DNA of 64,000 bases from Blautia sp. (GTDB lineage Bacteria; Bacillota; Clostridia; Lachnospirales; Lachnospiraceae), in NCBI GenBank assembly GCA_023667395.1, contig JAMPAC010000001.1, positions 604,705 through 668,704 on the forward strand, written 5' to 3'. This document shows, in pieces, positions 24,935-34,027 of this stretch (positions are counted from its first letter, which is position 1; each line of letters starts with the position of its first letter). The notes beneath the pieces were generated by a model that was not told the DNA's origin, did no database searches, and was given only the letters and a program-made list of their open reading frames with translations. The translations under genes and the position numbers were made by a program.

Positions 24935-25474
24935 CTATTCTCTGATATATTTCCCAGGCACCAGATCTGCCAGCCAGACCTTTTCATTTCCTACATAAAA
25001 CTTAACCCCCTCTTTCCACGCCCTCCCGGCATCAATGATCAGGATACACGGCCTGGCATCATGGCGTTTCCCCACGCTCTCGGCGGTCTCCACATCCTCC
25101 GACAAATGGACATACTGCCTGTTCTGGGGCCGCAGACCGTTTTTCATGATGGACGGCACAAATCTCCTTGCCGTCCCATGATATAAAATATCCGGCGGCC
25201 TCTTCTCTTCTTTCAGGATCTTCATGGGGATGGAATGTCCGTAAAATGCCCTGATCATTCCGTCTTTTATCTCAAAACGCTTCTTCTCGGACTTTTCCAG
25301 GATCTCATGCAGATCCGCTTCACCCACGTCTTTCCATTTCGCTTCCCTGCACAGGGCGTCCAGAAGCTGTTCCACCGGAACACGGCCTGTCTCATCCATT
25401 TCCAGTTCATACTCCCATGGCGCGTGGCGCAGCGCATAGGATATTTCTTTGCTCAGATTCTCAAGCTGTTTCAT
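24935..25474 (-). CDS. kptA: RNA 2'-phosphotransferase (Tpt1/KptA)
   Basis: 179 residues, the usual KptA length. The enzyme moves a 2'-phosphate from RNA to NAD+, giving ADP-ribose 1'',2''-cyclic phosphate and nicotinamide. Visible signatures are SYALRHAPWE near residue 11, then ILYHGTARRFVPSIMKNGL, QYVHLS and VGKRHDARPCILIID, matching the conserved Arg/His NAD+ and RNA-phosphate contacts. Its ATG overlaps the stop of the DUF4291 gene (ATGA), so translation is coupled. Bacteria lack the eukaryotic splicing ligase, so the physiological RNA target is unclear. Confidence 0.93.
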   Translation of the reverse strand: MKQLENLSKEISYALRHAPWEYELEMDETGRVPVEQLLDALCREAKWKDVGEADLHEILEKSEKKRFEIKDGMIRAFYGHSIPMKILKEEKRPPDILYHGTARRFVPSIMKNGLRPQNRQYVHLSEDVETAESVGKRHDARPCILIIDAGRAWKEGVKFYVGNEKVWLADLVPGKYIRE

Positions 25475-26022
25475 ACTGTATATACCTCCTCATGCGGCAA
25501 TAGCTGCGATATATCCTGCCCCGCATTCTTCTTTTCCCGCAGAGAATCAACATATTCCGTAATGTCCTTAAGTTCGACGATCCACTCCCCGACATATTCT
25601 TTCACGACTTTTCCCCTTAAACCGATCTGTATGGAACGATAATCCAAAGGATTGCCATAGATATCCCTTTCCGGATCCCACTGGCATCGTATATCCGAAC
25701 TGCGTATCAACTCTTTCCACTTTTCCGGACTTTCGTAAACCGTCTCGTCATAGGCAGACAGCACGGCGTTTTTCACCAGATAGTCAAACTTCTCGCGGGG
25801 GATGTCTATGGCAAGGGTATGTTCCTGATTCTCCTTTGTCCCCCAGCCGCTGCGGTACATCATCCATAAAAAGGACGGTTTGATCCAGGTCATCCTGTCC
25901 AGCTTGAATTTCGGTCCGAAAGTACCCAGCCTGACCGCCTCGGCGGCAATGTCGGCTGGATACGCCTGATAGACGCGGATCGTTGTCTGTGTATAAACTG
26001 CCCTGATCTCTTTCTGGTTCAT
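25471..26022 (-). CDS. DUF4291 family protein
   Basis: 183 residues from the ATG at 26022, where GAGGAGG stands 5 nt upstream; a frame start at 26049 overlaps the upstream gene and lacks a site. Family text is clear: YTQTTIRVYQAYP, FKLDRMTWIKPSFLWMMYRSGW, IQIGLRG near the C-terminus. The conserved Arg, Trp and Lys residues suggest a nucleic acid or nucleotide binding enzyme, but the reaction is unknown to me. It is tightly coupled to kptA, which hints at RNA processing. Confidence 0.85.
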   Translation of the reverse strand: MNQKEIRAVYTQTTIRVYQAYPADIAAEAVRLGTFGPKFKLDRMTWIKPSFLWMMYRSGWGTKENQEHTLAIDIPREKFDYLVKNAVLSAYDETVYESPEKWKELIRSSDIRCQWDPERDIYGNPLDYRSIQIGLRGKVVKEYVGEWIVELKDITEYVDSLREKKNAGQDISQLLPHEEVYTV

Positions 26023-26045
26023 AGATACCTCCTCAAACCGCTTCC

Positions 26046-29000
26046 TCACTGCTGCCTGCAGTCCGGGTAAGGCCGCCTCTCCTGGGAGGATGCGGTGGCC
26101 CTGGTAAGCTGCAGCACCGCTTCACTGAAGTAGCGGGGATCCACCTGTCCCAGTTTCTGTCTCACCGGCAGATAGCGGTATCCCACTTTCTCCGTCACAC
26201 CCGGCTGGCAGAAATACGCCTCGTACACCACCACTGTTTCGTTCTCGCCACCTATATACGTCCCGGAAAATACAAGTTCCACGCCCTTATCCCCGTCATG
26301 GCGGTGAAAGGTGTCATAACCGCCGCCGTCTCCCACTTCGCCTTTATACCAGCCCATATCCTGCAGTTTTCCTGCCAGGGACAGGCCGTTCAAGACCACG
26401 CCGCCAAAGCGGATCAGGTCCGTTTCCTCCTTTTCCTCCTCCGTCACCCGGTATACCGGGCGGGTCAGCTGTTCGATGGGCTGGACGATCTCATAATCCT
26501 CCAACTGTTCTTTCCATGCCGCCAACGCTTCCTCCGACAATTCAATGGGATGCACAAGGCCTATGACCAGCCCCTCTCCGTCCGCCCCGGGCAGTTCATA
26601 TTCTTCCTCCTCCGCAGTGTTGAACGTGCCGTCTTCCATGTAACGGAAAGTGTCTTTTAAGTCCCCTTTTTTGTACACACCCCAGATCAGCCCAATGGCA
26701 AACTGATGCATCACCGGATTTTTCACAAACAGTTCTTTCCATTTCTCCGGCTCCCACTGCCTGCTGACGCGAAGCGCCTGTTCCAGCCGCGTCTTCTGGT
26801 TCGTCACCACGGTCTTCAGCTGTTTCCTTAAAAGCTTCCAGGACCTGTCCGCTTCTTTGGACAACTCCGGGTCATCGGTCTTGCCGGGCGCGGGCAGGTT
26901 CTTTAATTTCTTTCCATTGCCATCATATACCTCCAGGGACAGGTTTGCGGTCAAAAGAACCTTGAACTGTCGTTTTCCATAGTCAAATGTCCTCTCCATC
27001 CGATCGTCAAATCCCAGGTTCGGTACGATCCGATCCTCCAGATCCTCCCTGGAAATCCCAAGCTGCTCCGCCGCATGATCCAGCGCCTGGGCGGCGGCGG
27101 ATTTCACCTGGCGGAACTTGAATTTCCTGGCAATCTGATCCACCTGCAGGAGCGCCGTGGAGGTGCCGTTTAAGGCCAGCGCTTTCACCGCCTCCGCCGC
27201 CATGGCTCCCCTGACATTCTCCGCCCACTCCTGGATCTGGGCATACAATACGGGCACGACTGCCTCTCCGCCATGTATGGAATACGCATAAAGAATCCAT
27301 TTTTTCTTCGCCTGGGCGCCATCCTCCATGAAACGCTGATATACCTCTCCCATGTATGCGGCCAGTTCTTCCGTCCGGAGTCCTGCCGCCAGCCGCACGG
27401 CTTCTTTGCTTACTCCGGGTCTGTCCATATCCGCATAGCTGACCAGGAACGCCGCCATGTAGTCTTCCGAAGCCTCTTCCCCATCCGGCTTATGTACCTT
27501 ACAGAGCGTCTCCGGCGACAGCCAGGCCAGTTTCCGCTTCCTGCCTCCCATCAGGATCTCATTGATCATCTCTTCCAAAGTGGGTTCCGCAGCCTGTGAT
27601 TTTCCGCTCTCGCCTGCGCCGTCCGAGGCGCTTGCCATTTCTTCTCCGCCTGCGTTTTCCGAAGCCCCCTCCGGTGTGAGGATCTTCTGCAGCATGGTTC
27701 TGATCTTTTTTGTTTTCTCCGCTTCCAGAGCCTGCTCCAGCGCCTGACGGTACTTCTCCATACCCCAGCCCCGCAGCACATTCACCGCCATCTCACGACA
27801 GCCGCCCTTAGGGGATCTCAGCATCTCCAGGATATCCTCTTCCCACTCCCGGTTCCTTGTATAAATGGTCCAGAGAAATCCCCGCACCTGCTTTGCGCTC
27901 TCGGAGGCGCAGGCAAGCAGCCAGTCCTTATATTCCTCCGGGCGCTCTCCCATCACGCGGATGGCCATGATCCGGGCCTGCATATAACTGCTTTTGGAAG
28001 CCTCCATCCATTCCTGATGCCAGTCCTTTCGAAACTCCGCCAGCATCTGTACACAGGCATAGCTGGCAGTAGGCCTGCCGCCGTTAAGGGACTCATAGGC
28101 GCCATCGTACACCGTGCCGAAGAAATCGATCTGGTACTGAGACGGAACCTTTTCTTCCTCCAGCAGCCGCGCAATGCTCTCCATTTGCTGCCGCTCCAGA
28201 TGTTTCGCCCTGTTGCGCCAGGCTTCCGTCAGTTCCGGTCCATCCTCCACCCAGTACCGGCTGAAATAGTCTTTCTGCAGGCACAGGCATTCCAGCGTCA
28301 GCGCCCGCCGATACAGCTGTTTTTCCCCGCATTCCAGATAACCGTGGATGGCATCATATTTTTTATGATTATAAAGACTCAATTCCCGCCATTGTTCCAC
28401 ATAAGGCAGGATATCCCCGATCTCCGCTTCTCCCAAAAGGTATGCCAGCGCCCTGTCTTTCGCGGGCTGATACCTTTCCACAGTCTGTTCTGCCGCGCTT
28501 CTGCGGTAATTCACCGCGTAATTTTTCCCTTCCTCCTCATACAGCCCGGGATTCGCCGCCTTCACCTGCGCCAGCAGATAGCCGTAATCCTCTGTGGGAA
28601 TCTTTTGTATGACTTCGGAGATGACTTTCGGGGCTTTTACCGCCATCCGCTCCAGCACTTCTTTTTCCCTCCGCAGGACAGCCCAGCGGGTATACGCCTC
28701 ATCGGGGATCCACAGAACCTCCTCCAGTCCCCCGATATGCCCATGGAACCACTCTTTGCCCGTTCCCTGACAGGCATCCAGCGTCAGGTTGGGAACCAGA
28801 TTCGACTCCACCGCCGCAGCCAGGCGGATCAGGGATATGAAACTGTCGGAATGCTCCACTGCCAGAAAAGCCAGCATGGGCAGAAAAATTTTCTTAAACT
28901 TATTCTGCCGTCTTCCCGACAGAATGGCTCTTATTTCATAGGGAAATTCCTCCCCGGGGTCGGAATCCCGCACAAAGGCTTTCAGCTTTTCCACATCCTC

Positions 29001-29717
29001 CTCTTCCGGCTCGTCCGCCTCCGTAAAAAGCCCGTCAACATTGCTCAGCAGGCGGCGTTCCAGATAGTCCCGCATCTCACCGATGCGTTCCGGGCTGCCC
29101 TCCGCCCTGGTATCTTCCGCCATCGGCATACGGAGCCTGCTCCCGCCCCCTTCCAGAGGCTTTACGCAATGCAGGTATAGCGCAAAGAGAAGCATCTCCG
29201 TATTGCAGGCGCCTTCTTCCGGGCACAGTTCTATCATCCGGGGAAATACTTCCGGATCCTTTTTTCCAAATTCGATCAGCGGCCGAAGCGTGCTCTCTTT
29301 CATGTTCGATGTAAACCACGCGATCCAGTCCGCATAAATAGCCCCAATCTGCAGATCGGACAGGCATTTCTGCAGATATCTGAAATCGCTGCCCCAACCG
29401 TTACGGGACAGGAACACCCTGGCCGTAACGCCGCCGACTGCCACAACAAAGCGGATAAAACGCAGCGCCAGCGCCTCATCCTCCCTTTTGAAATCACTGA
29501 GCAGATCATACAGCGGCTGTCTTGATTTCCCCGGCAGGTCATAAAAATCCTGCGGCTTCACTTCCTTTAACAGATCCGGCTCCTCCTGTCTTGCCATATC
29601 CAGGTATTTTCCCGCCAGTTCCCGATTATCCTGGGACAGTTCCAGCAGTTCCAGCGCTTTTTTCAGTTTCCGGTTCTCCCCTCTGTCTCCGTCCAGCATG
29701 GCTTCATTTACCATCAT
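26046..29717 (-). CDS. Very large DUF4132 protein (MolR/YehI-related)
   Basis: 1223 residues from the ATG at 29717, which has GGGAGG 8 nt upstream. The N-terminal 700 residues are helical-repeat-like (HEAT-type, many Leu, Ala and Arg). An Ala/Ser/Gly/Glu-rich linker lies near 690-720. The C-terminal third carries the DUF4132 core, with WEPEKWKELFVKNPVMHQFAIG, LIWGVYKKG, IGLVHPIEL and QPIEQLTRPVYRV. E. coli YehI and MolR belong to this family and some members carry a WGR domain; none is obvious here. First gene of an operon with DUF4291 and kptA. Confidence 0.8.
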   Translation of the reverse strand: MMVNEAMLDGDRGENRKLKKALELLELSQDNRELAGKYLDMARQEEPDLLKEVKPQDFYDLPGKSRQPLYDLLSDFKREDEALALRFIRFVVAVGGVTARVFLSRNGWGSDFRYLQKCLSDLQIGAIYADWIAWFTSNMKESTLRPLIEFGKKDPEVFPRMIELCPEEGACNTEMLLFALYLHCVKPLEGGGSRLRMPMAEDTRAEGSPERIGEMRDYLERRLLSNVDGLFTEADEPEEEDVEKLKAFVRDSDPGEEFPYEIRAILSGRRQNKFKKIFLPMLAFLAVEHSDSFISLIRLAAAVESNLVPNLTLDACQGTGKEWFHGHIGGLEEVLWIPDEAYTRWAVLRREKEVLERMAVKAPKVISEVIQKIPTEDYGYLLAQVKAANPGLYEEEGKNYAVNYRRSAAEQTVERYQPAKDRALAYLLGEAEIGDILPYVEQWRELSLYNHKKYDAIHGYLECGEKQLYRRALTLECLCLQKDYFSRYWVEDGPELTEAWRNRAKHLERQQMESIARLLEEEKVPSQYQIDFFGTVYDGAYESLNGGRPTASYACVQMLAEFRKDWHQEWMEASKSSYMQARIMAIRVMGERPEEYKDWLLACASESAKQVRGFLWTIYTRNREWEEDILEMLRSPKGGCREMAVNVLRGWGMEKYRQALEQALEAEKTKKIRTMLQKILTPEGASENAGGEEMASASDGAGESGKSQAAEPTLEEMINEILMGGRKRKLAWLSPETLCKVHKPDGEEASEDYMAAFLVSYADMDRPGVSKEAVRLAAGLRTEELAAYMGEVYQRFMEDGAQAKKKWILYAYSIHGGEAVVPVLYAQIQEWAENVRGAMAAEAVKALALNGTSTALLQVDQIARKFKFRQVKSAAAQALDHAAEQLGISREDLEDRIVPNLGFDDRMERTFDYGKRQFKVLLTANLSLEVYDGNGKKLKNLPAPGKTDDPELSKEADRSWKLLRKQLKTVVTNQKTRLEQALRVSRQWEPEKWKELFVKNPVMHQFAIGLIWGVYKKGDLKDTFRYMEDGTFNTAEEEEYELPGADGEGLVIGLVHPIELSEEALAAWKEQLEDYEIVQPIEQLTRPVYRVTEEEKEETDLIRFGGVVLNGLSLAGKLQDMGWYKGEVGDGGGYDTFHRHDGDKGVELVFSGTYIGGENETVVVYEAYFCQPGVTEKVGYRYLPVRQKLGQVDPRYFSEAVLQLTRATASSQERRPYPDCRQQ

Positions 29718-29882
29718 GATGCATCCCTCCCGTTTTTCCATATGAATGAAACTTCTTTTTAACTTCTTAACCTTAATATTAGCATAATTTTCCGCATAAT
29801 TCCATCGCATGTTGGCCGTTGGTGAAAAAGTATATTTTGGCAACTTATGGATGGCATGACTAAACCGTTGCCTTTTGTAGTA

Positions 29883-29911
29883 TTGCAAAAGCAGCCTCTC
29901 CGCGATATAAT
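29883..29911 (+). promoter_or_regulatory. Promoter of the PD-(D/E)XK gene
   Basis: -35 TTGCAA (29883-29888), 17 bp, -10 TATAAT (29906-29911). It lies in the divergent gap between the DUF4132 operon and the plus-strand gene at 29962. AAAGGAAG precedes the ATG. Confidence 0.85.
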
Positions 29912-29961
29912 AACATCAGGGATATTTATTTGTACCGGAATACTGAACAAAGGAAGAATAT

Positions 29962-30984
29962 ATGCAGAAGAAAACGCATGATTATGATAACGTGTTCAAG
30001 ACCATGAAAAGCAAGCACAAAAGACTGTTCATCTCCGTGATCAACGATACGTTTGGAAAAGAGTACCCTTTGGATACAGAGGTCACAGTGTTACCCTCGG
30101 AGGGTTACCTGACTGAAAACGAAACATCGGATGGCAGCAGGGAAATAGAAGAACAGATCTCGGACTTTCTGTTGCGAATCGGGAATGAAACATATCTTTT
30201 AGAATGCCAGAGTTATAACGATGATTCCATGGCGATCAGGATTGCGGAATATGCTTTTATCACCGCAAGGCAGTCCGCCATTTGGGATATCGGCCATGCC
30301 ACGATCCGAATGCCACGGTTCTCCATTATTTACATAAAAAGAACCGATAAAACTCCTGCCAAAACAACGATCACTTTTACTTTTCCGGACGGGCAGGTTG
30401 TAGACTATACATCGGACAATGTGATCCTGGATCAATTTACCAGGGAATACATTGTGGAAAAGAGGCTGTTTCCGTATATCCCTTTTTATATCGCAAGATA
30501 CGAAAAAGATATGATATCAGAAAAGAACATAGACCACGTTGTTGATGACCTGATATATTTCAGGGATGAACTACTATCATCAAGGGAGACAGATGAATTA
30601 TCCGATGCAGAAATGCTGGATCTGATGGGATTTGTAAATACTATCATTACACATATCACAAACGGAAACCAAAATGAAGAAAGGCTGGTGAAAGTAATGG
30701 GCGGAACTATCATTGAAACAGAATCTGAAAAATGGTTACATCGAGGCATACAACAGGGGATCCGTCAGGGAATACAAAAAGGAATACAGGAAGGGATGCA
30801 GCAGGGGATGCAGCAGGGGATGCAGCAGGGGATGCAGCAGGGACAGGCAAAAATGATCATTGAACTGGGACTGGAAGATGGACTGGACAATGAGACCATC
30901 TTGCAGAAAATACAGAAAAAAATCGGACTGTCTTTAGAGGAAGCCAAAGACTGCATGGAAAAATACGGAAAGCAGCTTGTTTAG
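29962..30984 (+). CDS. Rpn-type PD-(D/E)XK nuclease family protein with GMQQ repeats
   Basis: 340 residues. The N-terminal half has the PD-(D/E)XK layout of Rpn or transposase-like nucleases: a leading Asp region (DNVFKTMKSKHKRLF), an E in EEQISDFLLRIG and the LLECQSYND (ExQ) strand, then RIAEYAF. A helical middle follows. The C-terminal part has GIRQ/GIQK/GIQE and four GMQQ repeats, encoded by perfect 12 bp DNA repeats, then a helical tail with EYGL-like LGLEDGLDNETILQKIQKKIGLSLEEA. Common in Lachnospiraceae; role probably linked to DNA damage or recombination. Confidence 0.8.
   Translation: MQKKTHDYDNVFKTMKSKHKRLFISVINDTFGKEYPLDTEVTVLPSEGYLTENETSDGSREIEEQISDFLLRIGNETYLLECQSYNDDSMAIRIAEYAFITARQSAIWDIGHATIRMPRFSIIYIKRTDKTPAKTTITFTFPDGQVVDYTSDNVILDQFTREYIVEKRLFPYIPFYIARYEKDMISEKNIDHVVDDLIYFRDELLSSRETDELSDAEMLDLMGFVNTIITHITNGNQNEERLVKVMGGTIIETESEKWLHRGIQQGIRQGIQKGIQEGMQQGMQQGMQQGMQQGQAKMIIELGLEDGLDNETILQKIQKKIGLSLEEAKDCMEKYGKQLV
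30793..30840 (+). repeat. Four tandem 12 bp coding repeats
   Basis: GGGATGCAGCAG occurs four times with no mismatch (30793-30804, 30805-30816, 30817-30828, 30829-30840), coding GMQQ in frame. Copy number changes would alter the protein by four residues without a frameshift. Confidence 0.95.
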
Positions 30985-30986
30985 CT

Positions 30987-31919
30987 TTGCAGAAAGGGAA
31001 GTTGTATCAATTGGAATCGAAAGAAAGAATACGATACGCCAAACGCGCACTGGACGGCATTGCGCTGGGGGATTGTTTTGGGGAGACATTCTTTGTGCCT
31101 GAAGAGGCAGCCCTCCAGAGGCTAAAAAACAGGGAGATTGTGGATGAGCCTTGGCGTTTTACTGACGATACCGTGATGGCCATAGGAATCTATCGCGTCT
31201 TGGAAAAATATGGAGAGATCGATCAGGATGCATTGGCAAAAGTTTTCGCGGAAAATTATGCCCTGGACTGGCACCGGGGATATGGCGGAACGGCCCATTC
31301 CATCCTGCGCAGTATCGGGGATGGCATACATTGGCGGGAAGCCGCCGCAAGCGCCTTTGACGGAATGGGCTCCATGGGAAACGGCGCCGCTATGCGCGCA
31401 GCGCCCATAGGCGCTTATTTTGCGGACAATCTGGACAAGGTTCTTTATCATGCCAAGGCATCTGCAGAAGTCACACATGCCCATATGGAGGGAATCGTCG
31501 GCGCCATGGCGGCTGCCCTGGGAGCGGCTCTGCTTCTGAATAAGAAGCTGGGGAATTATTCCGGTGGGGGTGAAGCTTTTCTACGTGATGTTGCAGGGAA
31601 ACTGCCGGAAAGCGATACCAAATATAAAATATTGTCCGCAGCTTCCATCAAAAAGGACAGCCGCATGGATTTTGTGGTCTCCACACTGGGAAACGGGATC
31701 ATGCTGACAGCCCAGGATACGGTTCCGTTCTGCCTCTGGTGCGCAGCGCATTTTTATCATTCTTTTGAGGAAGCGTTGTGGACGGCGGTTTCCGCTTTGG
31801 GCGACAGGGACACCACCTGCGCCATTGTGGGCGGGATGGTCGCTCTGTATGCGGACGACATTCCACAGCAATGGTTAAACCTCATGGAACGCCCGGAGGA
31901 TTCCGTGTTTTTTGAGTAG
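30987..31919 (+). CDS. ADP-ribosylglycohydrolase (ARH/DraG family)
   Basis: Up to 310 residues. These enzymes remove ADP-ribose from proteins or nucleic acids using two Mg ions. The metal ligands show as WRFTDDTVMA near residue 52, FDGMGSMGNGAAMRAAP (the GSxGNG loop) and LGDRDTTCAIVGGM near the C-terminus (D-x-D-T type). The start is uncertain: a TTG at 30987 directly follows the upstream stop, and TTG codons at 31002 and 31011 are alternatives, each with AAAGGG nearby. The coding start just 2 nt after the Rpn gene suggests cotranscription. It faces the kptA operon, another NAD/ADP-ribose enzyme. Confidence 0.88.
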   Translation: MQKGKLYQLESKERIRYAKRALDGIALGDCFGETFFVPEEAALQRLKNREIVDEPWRFTDDTVMAIGIYRVLEKYGEIDQDALAKVFAENYALDWHRGYGGTAHSILRSIGDGIHWREAAASAFDGMGSMGNGAAMRAAPIGAYFADNLDKVLYHAKASAEVTHAHMEGIVGAMAAALGAALLLNKKLGNYSGGGEAFLRDVAGKLPESDTKYKILSAASIKKDSRMDFVVSTLGNGIMLTAQDTVPFCLWCAAHFYHSFEEALWTAVSALGDRDTTCAIVGGMVALYADDIPQQWLNLMERPEDSVFFE

Positions 31920-32049
31920 GAAATCCAGGCAGCGGGGCATCAAATTTGACGAATTTGCCAGGATCAGGCAGTTCAGCAAATCATTCGCCCTCACAGAAAT
32001 GCCGGAAATTTATATGCTTTCTTTTGAACGTATGGGGCTGCCGTACTGA
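31912..32049 (+). other. Short open frame overlapping the ADPRH end (45 aa or gene relic)
   Basis: In another frame from a TTG at 31912, a 45-codon frame ends at the TGA 32047-32049. It is Arg-rich at first, then ends FALTEMPEIYMLSFERMGLPY. GGAGG lies 12 nt upstream of the TTG. The ordered, protein-like C-terminus suggests either a true small protein or the tail of a lost gene. I could not name a family. Confidence 0.35.
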
Positions 32050-32087
32050 TTTTTCAGCATAACAGCCCCTGTACTTTTCTCATGCTC

Positions 32088-33581
32088 TTACTGTACCACC
32101 AGATTGGAATACCCCATCAGGCTCTCATCCACGGCCCGCGCCGCTTCCCTGCCCTCGCGGATAGCCCAGACCACCAAGGACTGTCCTCTGTGCATATCTC
32201 CGGTGACAAAGACATTTTCCCTGCTGGTGCAGTACTTTCCCGCCTCGGTCTTTACATTGGTGCGCTCGTTCAGTTCCACCCCAAACGCCTCCGCCACATA
32301 GCTTTGCGTCCCCAGGAAGCCTGCCGCAATGAGTACGATATCCGCAGGGAGTTCCTGTTCGCTGCCCGCCACTTCTTTCATATTCATGCGTCCCGTGGCC
32401 GCATCCTTCTCCCAGGCAAGCTTCACGATCTTCACCGCTTTCAGATTGCCGCTCTTGTCTTTCACAAACTCTTTTACCGTGGACTCATAGATGCGGGGAT
32501 CGTGACCGTACAGGGCGATCGCTTCCTGCTGGCCGTAATCCGTCTTGCAGACCCTGGGCCATTCGGGCCAGGGGTTATTTTCCGCCCGGCTGTCCGGCGC
32601 CTTGGGCATCATCTCGATCTGGGTCACGCTCTTTGCCCCATGGCGGATGGAAGTGCCCACACAGTCGTTGCCTGTGTCGCCGCCGCCGATGATGATAACG
32701 TGTTTCTCTTTTGTGTCCACATACTGCTTATCTTCAAATCCGGAATCCAGCAGGCTCTTTGTATTTGCCTTCAGGAAGTCCACTGCGAAATAAATTCCTT
32801 TCGCGTCCCTTCCGGGAGCCTTGATATCCCTGGGGTTGGATGCGCCGCAGGCAAGGATCACCCGGTCAAAGTCATGGAGCAGTTTATCCGCCTTGATATC
32901 CTTTCCCACATCCATGCCGGTGACAAAAGTAATCCCTTCCTCCTCCATGATCTTCCGCTTCCGTTCCACGATCTGCTTTTCCAGCTTCATGTTGGGGATG
33001 CCGTACATCAGCAGTCCCCCCACGCGGTCGGAGCGTTCATACACCGTCACCAGATGTCCCCTCTTGTTCAGCTGGTCCGCTGCCGCCAGGCCGGAGGGGC
33101 CGCTGCCGATGACCGCCACTCTTTTCCCGGTGCGGACCTTGGGAGGATTGGCCGCCGCATAGCCTTCTGCATAGGCATTTTCTATGATGGCGTATTCGTT
33201 CTCTTTTGTGGATACCGGATCCCCGTTCAGGCCGCAGGTACAGGCCGCCTCGCAGAGGGCGGGGCACACCCTGGAGGTGAATTCCGGAAAGTTATTGGTC
33301 TTTTTCAGGCGGTTATAGGCCTGCTGCCAGTTTCCGTGATACACCAGGTCATTCCACTCAGGGACAAGGTTATGCAGGGGGCATCCGCTTGCCATCCCGC
33401 AGATCATCATTCCCGCCTGGCAGAAAGGAACCCCGCACTCCATACATCTTGCGCCCTGAAGCTGCTGCTCCTCCTTGGGCAGATGTTCGTGAAATTCGTT
33501 GAAGTGCCTGATGCGTTTTTGGGGTTCTTCTTCTTTACTGACTGCTCTTTTATATTCCATAAATCCTGTTGGTTTTCCCAT
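32088..33581 (-). CDS. gltD: Glutamate synthase small subunit (NADPH)
   Basis: 497 residues. With GltB it makes glutamate from glutamine and 2-oxoglutarate, supplying electrons from NADPH. The N-terminal Fe-S Cys residues show in RCMECGVPFCQ, with a second group in CPALCEAACTCG; the FAD site is AVIGSGPSGLAAADQL and the NADPH site VIIIGGGDTGNDCVG. Length is normal. GGAGG lies 12 nt upstream of the start. It is 533 bp downstream of gltB, a gap unusual for this pair and filled by inverted repeats. Convergent with the ADPRH gene. Confidence 0.96.
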   Translation of the reverse strand: MGKPTGFMEYKRAVSKEEEPQKRIRHFNEFHEHLPKEEQQLQGARCMECGVPFCQAGMMICGMASGCPLHNLVPEWNDLVYHGNWQQAYNRLKKTNNFPEFTSRVCPALCEAACTCGLNGDPVSTKENEYAIIENAYAEGYAAANPPKVRTGKRVAVIGSGPSGLAAADQLNKRGHLVTVYERSDRVGGLLMYGIPNMKLEKQIVERKRKIMEEEGITFVTGMDVGKDIKADKLLHDFDRVILACGASNPRDIKAPGRDAKGIYFAVDFLKANTKSLLDSGFEDKQYVDTKEKHVIIIGGGDTGNDCVGTSIRHGAKSVTQIEMMPKAPDSRAENNPWPEWPRVCKTDYGQQEAIALYGHDPRIYESTVKEFVKDKSGNLKAVKIVKLAWEKDAATGRMNMKEVAGSEQELPADIVLIAAGFLGTQSYVAEAFGVELNERTNVKTEAGKYCTSRENVFVTGDMHRGQSLVVWAIREGREAARAVDESLMGYSNLVVQ

Positions 33582-33645
33582 GCTTTATCTTTGCCTCCTT
33601 AATTTCTCCTTTTTTTTGAAAGCTTTAGGTTATTGCTTCCGGCAC

Positions 33646-33803
33646 GGCGGCCGGGGGAGGGTCTGTTTTATGCAGGCGCTTCGCTGGAATTTCGAGGAGC
33701 CTCAAACCGTCGTCAATGCGCCCATAAGCGGGGGCGCATTGACTTGAGTCTCCTCTCAATAGCTCAGTAAAGCCTGCATAAAACAGACCCTCCCCCAGCC
33801 GCC
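33646..33803. repeat. Large nested inverted repeat A between gltB and gltD
   Basis: Arms of 32 nt (33646-33677 and 33772-33803) match except at one position; the core is GGGGGAGGGTCTGTTTTATG. Inside, GAGGAG/CTCCTC, CTCAA/TTGAG and TCAATGCGCCC/GGGCGCATTGA pair further, so nearly the whole 158 bp could fold into one cruciform or RNA stem. No coding capacity seen. Confidence 0.9.
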
Positions 33804-33868
33804 TGAATAGCACCAGCCCCAATTTGTATATTAACTATACTATTTATTATTACAACTTGACCATACCA

Positions 33869-34012
33869 GCCTGGCAGGTGTGACGTGTCCCTTTTTGAAA
33901 CCGTTGGAGGACGCCGGCACTTAGGCGCCGTACTCTGGCGCCTTATGTGTCCGCTGCGTCCGGAATCGAGCGAAAGCGTGTTGAAAAAAGGGATGCGGCA
34001 CGCCTGCCAGGC
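33869..34012. repeat. Large nested inverted repeat B between gltB and gltD
   Basis: Outer arms start GCCTGGCAGG (33869-33878) and end CCTGCCAGGC (34003-34012), continuing inward through GTG/CAC and TCCCTTTTT/AAAAAGGGA. Inside is a second nested stem: GGACGC/GCGTCC and GGCGCC/GGCGCC (about 33908-33961). It adjoins the family 1 repeat at 34028. Confidence 0.85.
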
Positions 34013-34027
34013 GTCTTGCATCAGCAG

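Noticed and set aside
32082..33602. Long plus-strand open frame (506 codons) opposite gltD
   Set aside because: Antisense shadow of gltD; no start signal and no family features.
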